From positions 1-31,773 of the forward strand of contig CAYQCN010000007.1 of the NCBI GenBank assembly GCA_964415975.1: a stretch of 31,773 bases of DNA, read 5' to 3'. The notes beneath the pieces are model-generated. The model was not told the origin of the DNA and made no database searches. It saw only the letters and a list, made by a program, of their open reading frames with translations. The DNA is from CAYQCN01 sp964415975. GTDB taxonomy: Bacteria > Patescibacteriota > Saccharimonadia > QS-5-54-17. Numbering within the stretch: position 1 is the first letter of the stretch; the number at the start of each line of letters is the position of its first letter. The position numbers and the translations under genes are program-made. Positions 1-6,363 of this stretch are shown one piece after another.

Positions 1-137
1 AGAAAAGCGGCCACCTCAATGGTGACCACCTTTCTTTGGTCGGGGTGGCCGGATTGACGCTTGGCTATTCCGCTGCGGATGATTCTCGAAGCAAGCTTCT
101 GCGAGTCATCCTGGCTTAGGCCCGGAGCCCTTCGGGC
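1..137 (-). repeat. Duplicated tRNA-Pro 3' end plus structured tRNA-tail unit (cut by gap)
   Basis: Bases 1-55 are identical to 238-292: a terminator hairpin (1-30) and then the last 19 nt of tRNA-Pro (37-55, ending inside the T-loop). From 56 on the sequence leaves the tRNA and enters a unit closely like the one beside tRNA-Asp: ACGCTT-GCTATTCCGCTGCG is shared at 20 of 21 positions (57-77 versus 14009-14029). It then holds a two-tier hairpin at 78-110 with inner stem GAAGC-AA-GCTTC, the linker GGCTTAG, and the stem GCCC-TTC-GGGC (127-137), where the assembly gap starts. No protein is encoded. Confidence 0.75.
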
Positions 138-237
138 NNNNNNNNNNNNNNNNNNNNNNNNNNNNNNNNNNNNNNNNNNNNNNNNNNNNNNNNNNNNNNN
201 NNNNNNNNNNNNNNNNNNNNNNNNNNNNNNNNNNNNN
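138..237. other. Scaffold gap of 100 N
   Basis: Exactly 100 N, the conventional length for a gap of unknown size. The sequence on the right restarts with the same 55 bases that open the window. A shared prefix of exactly 55 nt is what two edges leaving one 55-mer node of a de Bruijn graph would give, so the gap probably comes from the repeated tRNA-Pro tail. By comparison with the Asp copy, the missing piece should contain an inverted T-arm and a small hairpin. Confidence 0.95.
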
Positions 238-267
238 AGAAAAGCGGCCACCTCAATGGTGACCACC
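238..267 (-). terminator. Intrinsic terminator of tRNA-Pro
   Basis: Stem GGCCACC/GGTGACC (246-252 with 258-264, one G-U type mismatch) with a five-base loop. On the minus strand it lies directly after the tRNA and is followed by GCTTTTCT. The same hairpin occurs at 1-30. Confidence 0.7.
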
Positions 268-273
268 TTTCTT

Positions 274-350
274 TGGTCGGGGTGGCCGGATTTGAACCGG
301 CGACCTCACGGCCCCCAGCCGTACGCGCTACCTAGCTGCGCCACACCCCG
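274..350 (-). tRNA. tRNA-Pro(GGG)
   Basis: Full cloverleaf on the minus strand, 77 nt. The acceptor stem CGGGGTG/CACCCCG is perfect, the anticodon loop CTGGGGG carries GGG, the T-arm is GCCGG-TTCAAAT-CCGGC, the discriminator is A, and CCA is encoded. It reads CCC and CCU proline codons. Its last 19 nt are duplicated at 37-55. Confidence 0.95.
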
Positions 351-390
351 CTCTTAAATCAATTATATACTACTGATACATAAAGCAATA

Positions 391-412
391 AAAACCACTT
401 TCAGGTGGTTTT
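391..412 (-). terminator. Terminator of the 6S-like RNA
   Basis: Perfect 8-bp stem AAAACCAC/GTGGTTTT with a six-base loop and a T-run on both strands. On the minus strand it closes the structured RNA that starts near 571. Confidence 0.8.
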
Positions 413-415
413 TTG

Positions 416-571
416 TCTCCGCATGTTCTCTCAGGCAGTTTCTCCTACCTATTGATAGGTGGGTGCCCGCAGGAACGAAACCGCGAACGAATCGCCAGCC
501 CCGCCCGATCATAGGGCTCCCATTGTGAAACTTTTGTTAGAAAAACAATGCCCGAGTACATCCATGCGGAT
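416..571 (-). ncRNA. ssrS: Structured RNA, candidate 6S RNA
   Basis: Non-coding minus-strand transcript inferred from a TATAAT box at 578-583 and a terminator at 391-412. It folds as a long rod. The closing stem is CCGCATG/CATGCGG (563-569 with 419-425), followed after an internal loop by CTCGGGCA/TGCCTGAG. Then comes a large central bubble with a small hairpin on each side (TTGT...ACAA and ACCTAT-CA-ATAGGT). Above it is an apical arm starting TGGGAGCCC/GGGCACCCA. A rod with a central bubble and side hairpins is the architecture of 6S RNA, which sequesters housekeeping RNA polymerase. I see no SRP, RNase P or tmRNA signature. The 6S name is inference from shape; the presence of a structured RNA is much surer. 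Confidence 0.5.
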
Positions 572-577
572 AACTAT

Positions 578-583
578 ATTATA
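578..583 (-). promoter_or_regulatory. Extended -10 promoter of the 6S-like RNA
   Basis: Minus strand reads TGATATAAT, an extended -10 element, 6-7 nt before the predicted RNA 5' end. No convincing -35 box. Confidence 0.65.
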
Positions 584-619
584 TCATAAAAAAAGCCAGA
601 TTAATTAACTAGTATCGAG

Positions 620-1285
620 CTAAATCAAGCCCTGCATCTGAAACATAAACTCAAATAAATCAGTGCCCGCCAACCAGTTAGACAAAACGGATATAGCGCG
701 AGTCAAAACCTGCCCTAACCCTAAAGGAAATAGTACAAATATTAATAATGCGATAGATATCAGGCCTCCGCTTTCAATTTGCTGCATGACTCTCCTTACT
801 CCCTCAGGAGCCAAAACATACAAGACCCTGGATCCATCAAGTGGAGGAAAAGGAATGAGATTAAACACAAAAAGACCGATGTTAAGCAATATAAATATTG
901 CCAACGAATACATCAACTCAGGCCCTAGAGATACGAGCTGAAAAACAATACCCCCCAAAGCTGCGAGCACAAGATTGGTCAGAGGCCCTACAAGTGCAAC
1001 CATCATAAATCCAGTCTCTCCGTTTCGTAGATTGCTTGGATTGAAAGGTACAGGCTTAGCGGCGCCGAATAATGGACCGCCAATAATTAGCAACACTACC
1101 GGTAAAAGAACAGTGCCTATCGGATCCACATGAGCTAGTGGATTGAGAGTAAGACGACCACTATATTTTGCCGTATTGTCACCTAGCTTGTAGGCCATGT
1201 AGCCGTGCATGAATTCGTGAAATGTTACAGATATAGCTAGAGTCGCCAAGACGGCTAATATACCTATTATGGTTGCAGTATCCAT
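620..1285 (-). CDS. Site-2 protease family metalloprotease (peptidase M50)
   Basis: A 221-aa polytopic membrane protein of the rhomboid-unrelated S2P/M50 family, intramembrane zinc proteases that cleave membrane-bound regulators or signal peptides. The zinc motif HEFMH is at residues 23-27 in the first transmembrane helix, NPLAHVDPIG follows at 48-57, and the third ligand lies in NLIPFPPLDG (142-151, Asp150). It lacks the PDZ domain of RseP/RasP, so it belongs to the short bacterial M50B-like group seen in many small genomes. The ATG at 1285 has no Shine-Dalgarno, but TATAGT sits 8 nt upstream, which suggests a leaderless or nearly leaderless mRNA. It is divergent from rpmB. The substrate is unknown. 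Confidence 0.9.
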   Translation of the reverse strand: MDTATIIGILAVLATLAISVTFHEFMHGYMAYKLGDNTAKYSGRLTLNPLAHVDPIGTVLLPVVLLIIGGPLFGAAKPVPFNPSNLRNGETGFMMVALVGPLTNLVLAALGGIVFQLVSLGPELMYSLAIFILLNIGLFVFNLIPFPPLDGSRVLYVLAPEGVRRVMQQIESGGLISIALLIFVLFPLGLGQVLTRAISVLSNWLAGTDLFEFMFQMQGLI

Positions 1286-1293
1286 AGCTATTC

Positions 1294-1299
1294 ACTATA
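1294..1299 (-). promoter_or_regulatory. -10 box of the site-2 protease gene
   Basis: TATAGT on the minus strand, 8 nt before the ATG. This places transcription start at or one base before the start codon. The -35 region is weak. Confidence 0.5.
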
Positions 1300-1417
1300 A
1301 CTCAGCCATACATCAGTTTAAAGACTGTTTGACGATTATATATATTAACTGTAGTATATATATTTGAGTTAAAGTTAAATACAGTTTATCAACGACTGTG
1401 CAAACGCAGGGGTTAAT

Positions 1418-1636
1418 ATGGCGCAAAAGTGCGAGATCACCGGTAAAGGAAAGCAATTTGGCCATCGTGTTAGTTTCTCTCAAAGAAAGACCAAACATGC
1501 ATGGCAGCCCAATATTCACAAGCAAACTTTTTTGCTAGACGGCAAAAAGGTGACTATGAAAATTAGCGCTAAGGGTCTGCGTACACTGAAAAAGCAGGGT
1601 CGATACGCGCCTGTGAATGAAGCTAAAGCAAAATAG
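1418..1636 (+). CDS. rpmB: 50S ribosomal protein L28
   Basis: A 72-aa basic protein with the L28 pattern: MAQKCEITGKGKQFGHRVSFS at the N terminus (CxxTGK...G..VS), then KTKHAW-PN, and the C-terminal MKISAKGLRTLKK segment. L28 is a small protein of the large ribosomal subunit. The start is set by a Shine-Dalgarno-like AGGGG 6-7 nt before the ATG. It stands alone on the plus strand between two minus-strand genes. No clear terminator follows; an imperfect GCTGAAG/CTTCGGC hairpin near 1655-1680 lacks a T-run. Confidence 0.95.
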   Translation: MAQKCEITGKGKQFGHRVSFSQRKTKHAWQPNIHKQTFLLDGKKVTMKISAKGLRTLKKQGRYAPVNEAKAK

Positions 1637-1722
1637 TCAATTACACAAAAATAGGCTGAAGTTATCGATAAATATCTTCGGCATATTTGCCTTAATAGCA
1701 CTCAAATCCTGATTGGCAAAGC

Positions 1723-2355
1723 TCAATTGGCTATATTTAACACTGCATATTGAGTCTGATCATTTGAGTCGCGCGAAGAAATCTTAAGACTAGATTGAGG
1801 TTCAACATCGCTAGCCCCAACCTCGCTCAAGAACTCGGAAACAGGAGCTTGCGGGATAGGATAGTCGGTTTTTTCATCTTTGTAGTGGATCGGAACAACA
1901 TAGCTAGGGTCAAATTGACGCACAAGACTAGATGCAGACTCTTTGTCTGGGGCAAGGCCGCCCCCTCCAACAGGAACTATCAAAACATCTGCACCGTCCA
2001 AACGCTCTGCCTGTTCGTCGGAAATTTCTGGGTAAATATTGCCTGTAACTATAGCCCTAATACCGTTACAGGCTACAGAATAAATTACAGACTTACGAAC
2101 ACCCTCGTCCTCTTCTGAGTGAAGACGAGCAGCAACGCCTTCAATGTTTACAGACTGAACTTCATACTCCCCGGGCACTGTTATTGCAGTTTTACTAGTA
2201 GCATTTATATGTTTAGTTGGCTGCTGAGTAAAAAGCACAATGTCGGTCTTAATTTTCGGATTGGGTCCGTAGTCCCCACTCAATGGGTCTACCAAAATTT
2301 TTAGCTTTTTTGTATTAATCAATACACAGCCAGCACCATAAAATATTATTTCCAT
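1723..2355 (-). CDS. Metallo-beta-lactamase-fold protein without the metal motif
   Basis: A 210-aa protein resembling the UlaG-like branch of the metallo-beta-lactamase superfamily: N-terminal I-Y-GAGCVLI strand pair, DPLSG, then TVPGEYEV, DVLIVPVGGGG and the C-terminal PIHYKD. In active family members the DxVLLTHxHxDH segment binds zinc. Here the same place reads DIVLFTQQPTKH, and the later GD is replaced by TGN, so only the last His remains. It is probably a non-catalytic or binding member. It follows the winged-helix gene by 3 nt; the Shine-Dalgarno AAGAAGGAGT lies inside the 3' end of that gene, so the two are surely co-transcribed. Function unknown. Confidence 0.75.
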   Translation of the reverse strand: MEIIFYGAGCVLINTKKLKILVDPLSGDYGPNPKIKTDIVLFTQQPTKHINATSKTAITVPGEYEVQSVNIEGVAARLHSEEDEGVRKSVIYSVACNGIRAIVTGNIYPEISDEQAERLDGADVLIVPVGGGGLAPDKESASSLVRQFDPSYVVPIHYKDEKTDYPIPQAPVSEFLSEVGASDVEPQSSLKISSRDSNDQTQYAVLNIAN

Positions 2356-2358
2356 ATA

Positions 2359-3045
2359 CTACTCCTTCTTCTTCTTTTCTTTTTTATTCTGATTAGAGCT
2401 AGCATCATCTTTATCGGTAGACGAGACGTCAGCTTGCGACTGCTCCTGCGCATCAGGCTCGACCTTCTCTACTCCAATTCTGTCTATTAGTATTGTCTTT
2501 TTACTATCTAATGCAGAGCTAAGAAACCTATCATTGAGATTGCTACGATAATCAAAGTCTGCCCTTGACAATACTGTATAGCGCAACTCTGAGCCTTCCT
2601 CCTCTTCCATTTGAGCAATCAACTTCTCCAGCTTTGAGCGATTAACGTCTCCTACAATCAGCACATCTACCGGAGCTACGGGATCCTTGGTAAAAACTCC
2701 TCCAATATGGGCATAGTCTACACTGCCAAGATCTTTGAACTTTGCAGAATTATCACCGCCATAACCGACATTTGAGTCTTCTTCAGAGTCTAGGTTCATA
2801 AAAATAGAGCGCATAGCCTGATAATGAGGATGGTTTTGATTTACTTCATAAAACAACTTATTGCCGCTAGTATTGGACTTTATAACACCTATACTCAGCA
2901 GGTTGGACAACTCGCGCCTTACAGAGTTAATTTGCTCATCTATCTTACGGGTAATCTCACGAACATAGAAGCTGCGATTGGGGTTGGTGTAAAACACGTG
3001 CAATAGCTTCACTCTAGTCTTTGAGCCAAACAAATGTTCGATCAC
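2359..3045 (-). CDS. Winged-helix transcriptional regulator with nucleotidyltransferase-like domain
   Basis: A 228-aa protein. Residues 1-85 form an ArsR/MarR-like winged helix (LFGSKTRVKLLHVFYTNP, then SFYVREITRKI and a wing ending NKLFYEVN). Residues 115-185 resemble a degenerate MNT-type nucleotidyltransferase (VDVLIVGDVNRSKLEKLI, FDYRSNLNDRFL), followed by an acidic and then lysine-rich tail. This arrangement is common in CPR genomes, but targets are unknown to me. The GTG start at 3045 is supported by GGGAG eight bases upstream. It leads a two-gene operon with the MBL-fold protein. An extended -10 element lies at 3075-3083. Confidence 0.75.
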   Translation of the reverse strand: MIEHLFGSKTRVKLLHVFYTNPNRSFYVREITRKIDEQINSVRRELSNLLSIGVIKSNTSGNKLFYEVNQNHPHYQAMRSIFMNLDSEEDSNVGYGGDNSAKFKDLGSVDYAHIGGVFTKDPVAPVDVLIVGDVNRSKLEKLIAQMEEEEGSELRYTVLSRADFDYRSNLNDRFLSSALDSKKTILIDRIGVEKVEPDAQEQSQADVSSTDKDDASSNQNKKEKKKKE

Positions 3046-3074
3046 GTAATTACTCCCTTAACTTGCTTGACTCC

Positions 3075-3083
3075 ATTGTACCA
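3075..3083 (-). promoter_or_regulatory. Extended -10 promoter of the winged-helix/MBL operon
   Basis: Minus strand TGGTACAAT, an extended -10, placing the start of transcription about 20 nt before the GTG. Confidence 0.5.
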
Positions 3084-3138
3084 AATTTGAATACAAACAT
3101 ATAAGGTTTGTGCGTAATATTAGCACAATTAAGGTTTT

Positions 3139-3852
3139 CTATTGTGGCAGATTTTTTGCAACTTCGGCAGCTTTAAAAGCAATTTTGTCATCTAGACCGT
3201 CTAGGGTAAGATTGGCTTTGCGTCTAGTTAATGCTCTTTTTAAAAGTTGATCACAAAATATCGGATTTTTTGGCAATAATGGGCCGTGTAAATATGTGCC
3301 AAATGTATTGCCAACAATTGCGCCCTCGAACCCGTCTTTGCCATTATTGCCATGACCCCTAATGACCCTACCTAGAGCGCTCTGGCTAGTAGATAGCTCT
3401 GTCTTGCCGCTATGATTTTCAAATCCGACCACATTACCCCAGCTAGTTCCAATTGTCACGTTGCCTATTAAACGATCGCTAGAGCCAAACGTTTCAGCCT
3501 CAAATACTCCAATACCTGGAAGTTCTGCGCCGTTAGACGTAGTAAATCGTCTACCAAAAAGCTGGTAAAGCCCGCACACCAAAAGAAATACGCCTCCATC
3601 ACTTACAGCCTTATGAATATTATCTGCGTGGCGCTGCAGGTCATCTGCAACCTCTATCTGACCCTTGTCCTGCCCTCCGCCGCCAAATACTATATCAACA
3701 TCAGTAAAGTCGTAACTGTCTCCGACTTCTACTCTTTGATAATCTACCTCATGGCCACGCCATTCTAGACGTTTTTTTATGGTAATAATATTCCCCCAAT
3801 CACCATAAATATTCATCTTGTCTGGATATAGATGAGCTAATTTTACCTTCAT
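3139..3852 (-). CDS. gatD: Lipid II isoglutaminyl synthase, glutamine amidotransferase subunit GatD
   Basis: A 237-aa class I glutamine amidotransferase of the CobB/CobQ type. It releases ammonia from glutamine for MurT, which amidates D-glutamate in the peptidoglycan stem peptide. The nucleophile is Cys93 in LVCGLYQLFG and the catalytic His is H189 in GTYLHGPLL. The N terminus MKVKLAHLYPDKMNIYGDWGN is typical of GatD. It begins 2 nt after the murT stop, so it is co-transcribed and presumably co-translated with its partner. Length is normal for the family. The MurT/GatD complex works at the inner face of the cytoplasmic membrane on lipid II. Confidence 0.93.
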   Translation of the reverse strand: MKVKLAHLYPDKMNIYGDWGNIITIKKRLEWRGHEVDYQRVEVGDSYDFTDVDIVFGGGGQDKGQIEVADDLQRHADNIHKAVSDGGVFLLVCGLYQLFGRRFTTSNGAELPGIGVFEAETFGSSDRLIGNVTIGTSWGNVVGFENHSGKTELSTSQSALGRVIRGHGNNGKDGFEGAIVGNTFGTYLHGPLLPKNPIFCDQLLKRALTRRKANLTLDGLDDKIAFKAAEVAKNLPQ

Positions 3853-3854
3853 GA

Positions 3855-5135
3855 CTACACCTCTATCTTGTCTAGGTCTACATAACGATTAAGTTGTTTA
3901 CGTATTTCAAGCATAGCAGTGTATGTCATAACTAAGTATGTCTGCCTTCCAGGAACAGCCCGCGAAACTGCAAGCTCAAGCGCATCAGATATAGAATTGT
4001 TGGCGGCTGATTCGATGTCGGCATACTGAAGCCGAAGCGCCATATCAAAACCTCTATTGCCAGTAGTGGAGTAGCTATGGGATGTTGAGCTGAGACTCTC
4101 TATGTCAACATCCCAAAGCCACGACACATCTCTGCCATCAGCATAATTGTCATTTATCCCAATCAGCACATTGCTCGGCTCAGAATCGGTCAAGTATGTG
4201 TGTATAATCTGATTAAATCCGCTGGGGTTCTTAACCAGTAGTAGTAAAAATGGCTTACCATTGATCATTAGCTGCTCGCTTCTCCCAAAAGCAGGCGAAA
4301 CTTTAGCTAGGCTATCTAGTGCGCTGGAGCGTTCTATACCAAAATCTAGCGTGGCTGCTAAAGCGGCTGCCGCATTATAGGCATTGAAAACGCCCGGGAT
4401 TTTCATTTCAGCTTTATAAGTTTCGTCTTCAATCGAGAACTCAACTAACTGACCGGCCTTGCCTGTTTTTGCTGATTTAAGCTCTACACTAAGTTCATGG
4501 TCATAACTTGAGGCTGGCTCATTTTTTAAATGCAGAGCATCATCGTGCGGCACCTTATCTCTAAGCTGAATATCAGCGCCATACCAAATTACTCCTTTAG
4601 AGTGTGCCGACAAGCTGGCGACCATGGGGTCATCAGCATTAAGCACTGCATGTCTTGAATGCAAAAGAGAGTCAGCTATCAAGCCAGCCGTCCTATCCAA
4701 CTCGCCATATCGGTCTAACTGGTCTCTCAATAAATTCAGCACTACAATTGAGTAAGGTTTTAGTGATTTTGCTACTTTTTCTATGAAACCCTCGTCTACT
4801 TCTAAGAGCGCGATATCGGCCTCAAGCCTGCCGCTCCAATTCATAGCTGATAAAAAACTAGATATAATCCCCCTGGGCATGTTGCTGCCGGCTGCGTTAG
4901 TAATCACATTAAAGCCGCCATCTTGCAGAATATGTCGCACCATCTTCGTGGTAGTAGTTTTGCCATTAGTGCCGGCAATCAATATCACCTTTTTGAAGCT
5001 GTGTTGGTGTCTTTTCAGGAATCTTGGATCGAGCCTTTCTGCTACCAGGCCAGGTAAAGCCGATCCACCTCCTTTTAACTGCAAAAGAGCCAATAAAATC
5101 TTGCCGATCCATACCGATAAAATGTGTCGTATCAT
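3855..5135 (-). CDS. murT: Lipid II isoglutaminyl synthase, Mur-ligase-like subunit MurT
   Basis: A 426-aa Mur ligase homologue with a C-terminal DUF1727 domain. The P-loop GTNGKTTTT is at 55-63, the central Mur-ligase signature LNADDP at 165-170, and the family motif DGRDVSWLWD at 333-342 supplies the aspartate proposed to complete the GatD active site. MurT uses ATP to activate the alpha-carboxyl of D-Glu in lipid II. Oddity: the whole protein has no cysteine, so the Cys4 zinc ribbon inserted in the central domain of firmicute MurT is absent; the matching stretch (about 190-240) is short and acidic. The start is ATG at 5135 with TATACT 8 nt upstream and no Shine-Dalgarno. Confidence 0.92.
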   Translation of the reverse strand: MIRHILSVWIGKILLALLQLKGGGSALPGLVAERLDPRFLKRHQHSFKKVILIAGTNGKTTTTKMVRHILQDGGFNVITNAAGSNMPRGIISSFLSAMNWSGRLEADIALLEVDEGFIEKVAKSLKPYSIVVLNLLRDQLDRYGELDRTAGLIADSLLHSRHAVLNADDPMVASLSAHSKGVIWYGADIQLRDKVPHDDALHLKNEPASSYDHELSVELKSAKTGKAGQLVEFSIEDETYKAEMKIPGVFNAYNAAAALAATLDFGIERSSALDSLAKVSPAFGRSEQLMINGKPFLLLLVKNPSGFNQIIHTYLTDSEPSNVLIGINDNYADGRDVSWLWDVDIESLSSTSHSYSTTGNRGFDMALRLQYADIESAANNSISDALELAVSRAVPGRQTYLVMTYTAMLEIRKQLNRYVDLDKIEV

Positions 5136-5143
5136 ATATTTTT

Positions 5144-5149
5144 AGTATA
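5144..5149 (-). promoter_or_regulatory. -10 box of murT-gatD
   Basis: TATACT on the minus strand, 8 nt before the murT ATG, in the 43-bp gap after miaA. It predicts an mRNA starting at or next to the start codon. Confidence 0.5.
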
Positions 5150-5178
5150 AAGCATCACTAGCTTTGAGCCATGCGCAT

Positions 5179-6048
5179 TCATACCTTCAGAAACTTTCTA
5201 GCCTCTTCAGTTGCTTTATCTGCAGAATCCACCCATACAATTTCTAGATTGCGCTTAAACCACGTCCGTTGCCGCTTAGCTAACTCTATTGTGTTTTTTA
5301 TAATCTTTCGTTTTGTTTCCGACATAGACTGACTGCCACAGAAATATTCACGAAACTCACGATAGCCTATACCCTTCATAGCTTCAGCATCCCAGCCGTA
5401 CTCGTCTGCAAGCTCCCTGACTTCATGCCTTAAGCCAGCTCTAAACATTTTTTCTACCCTATGCTCGATATTACTGCGCAACATACTCCTAGAAGTGTAT
5501 ACACCAATCACAAGTGTATTGTCGCGTAGCCCAGAACGTGACGGAGTCTTGCCACGGTTTTCAAGCAGTCTTACTAAGCGTCGCTTGTTGCGCACATCTA
5601 TGCCGTCAAGAGTATAACCTCTTTCTTCTATCTCATTAACCAGCTCAGGAACATCCATAGCCTGCCAAACTTTTCTTTCACCCGACTCTCCGGGTGGCAG
5701 AAAGCTGTAATCAAATAAAACTCCATCGATATAAAGGCCCGTGCCGCCCACTAAAATAGGGATTTTATTTTTATCAACAACACCATCAATGGCCTCTATG
5801 GCCATCTTTTTATAGACTGCCGCTGTGAATTCATCATCTGGGTCGACAACATCAAGCAAGTGGTGTTTGATTTTGGCTCGATCAGATTTAGTCGGCTTAG
5901 CTGTACCTATGTCCATACCTCTATAAATCTGCCAAGAGTCGGCGTTTACTATTTCACCGTCAAACCTTTCAGCGAGCTCCATCGCTACAGCCGACTTACC
6001 TGTCGCCGTCTCGCCAACTACAGCCAGTAAAGGCGAATTAGTCATCAT
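5179..6048 (-). CDS. miaA: tRNA dimethylallyltransferase MiaA
   Basis: A 289-aa P-loop prenyltransferase that adds a dimethylallyl group to N6 of A37 in tRNAs reading UNN codons. The P-loop is GETATGKSA (12-20; the usual form is GPTASGKT). DSWQIYRGMDIGTAKP (37-52) and VGGTGLYIDG (about 100-109) are family signatures. It is slightly short for the family. Its start overlaps the end of the alkyltransferase-like gene by 11 nt; ATG codons at 6048 and 6045 are both possible. It is the last gene of the yjbQ-thrS-atl-miaA operon, so two tRNA-acting enzymes are made together. Confidence 0.95.
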   Translation of the reverse strand: MMTNSPLLAVVGETATGKSAVAMELAERFDGEIVNADSWQIYRGMDIGTAKPTKSDRAKIKHHLLDVVDPDDEFTAAVYKKMAIEAIDGVVDKNKIPILVGGTGLYIDGVLFDYSFLPPGESGERKVWQAMDVPELVNEIEERGYTLDGIDVRNKRRLVRLLENRGKTPSRSGLRDNTLVIGVYTSRSMLRSNIEHRVEKMFRAGLRHEVRELADEYGWDAEAMKGIGYREFREYFCGSQSMSETKRKIIKNTIELAKRQRTWFKRNLEIVWVDSADKATEEARKFLKV

Positions 6049-6352
6049 GCCTCCAGCGCAAATTACAGAGATCTACCTTAAAGTCCTCATACACCTCAAC
6101 ACAATCACTCTCAAGCAGCTCTCGATGAGCATATTTGCCTCCACCAGGGTAACCTCTAGCTAGTCCGCCATGACGATTGACTACACGATGCCATGGAATA
6201 TTTTGCGGACCAAAATGAGCAATCACTCCTACCTGCATAGCGGCTCTTGGCTCTCCTGCGGCTGTCGCTATGTCGCCATAAGTCGCCACTCTGCCTTTTG
6301 GGATCTGAGAAACTAGCTTGTATACATTTCTTTTAAAATCTTCTTGGTGCAT
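6038..6352 (-). CDS. Alkyltransferase-like protein (Atl/MGMT fold)
   Basis: A 104-aa DNA-binding domain of the MGMT family. The active-site motif PCHRV of true O6-alkylguanine alkyltransferases reads PWHRV (53-57), with Trp54 in place of the acceptor Cys. It therefore cannot transfer alkyl groups and belongs to the alkyltransferase-like proteins, which flip and flag O6-alkylguanine for nucleotide excision repair. The conserved VATYGDIA (22-29) with the nucleotide-flipping Tyr and the helix-turn-helix Arg (ARGYPGGG) are present. It lies between thrS and miaA and overlaps miaA by 11 nt. Confidence 0.88.
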   Translation of the reverse strand: MHQEDFKRNVYKLVSQIPKGRVATYGDIATAAGEPRAAMQVGVIAHFGPQNIPWHRVVNRHGGLARGYPGGGKYAHRELLESDCVEVYEDFKVDLCNLRWRHDD

Positions 6353-6363
6353 TAGTTATAGTC

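Noticed and set aside
61..357. Open frame across the N gap and tRNA-Pro
   Set aside because: It runs through the N-run and the antisense of a tRNA; not coding.
416..571. TPP or glycine riboswitch, SRP RNA or RNase P RNA
   Set aside because: CTGAGA occurs, but the rest of the TPP core is missing; no SRP tetraloop region or RNase P P4 motif; no gene downstream to control.
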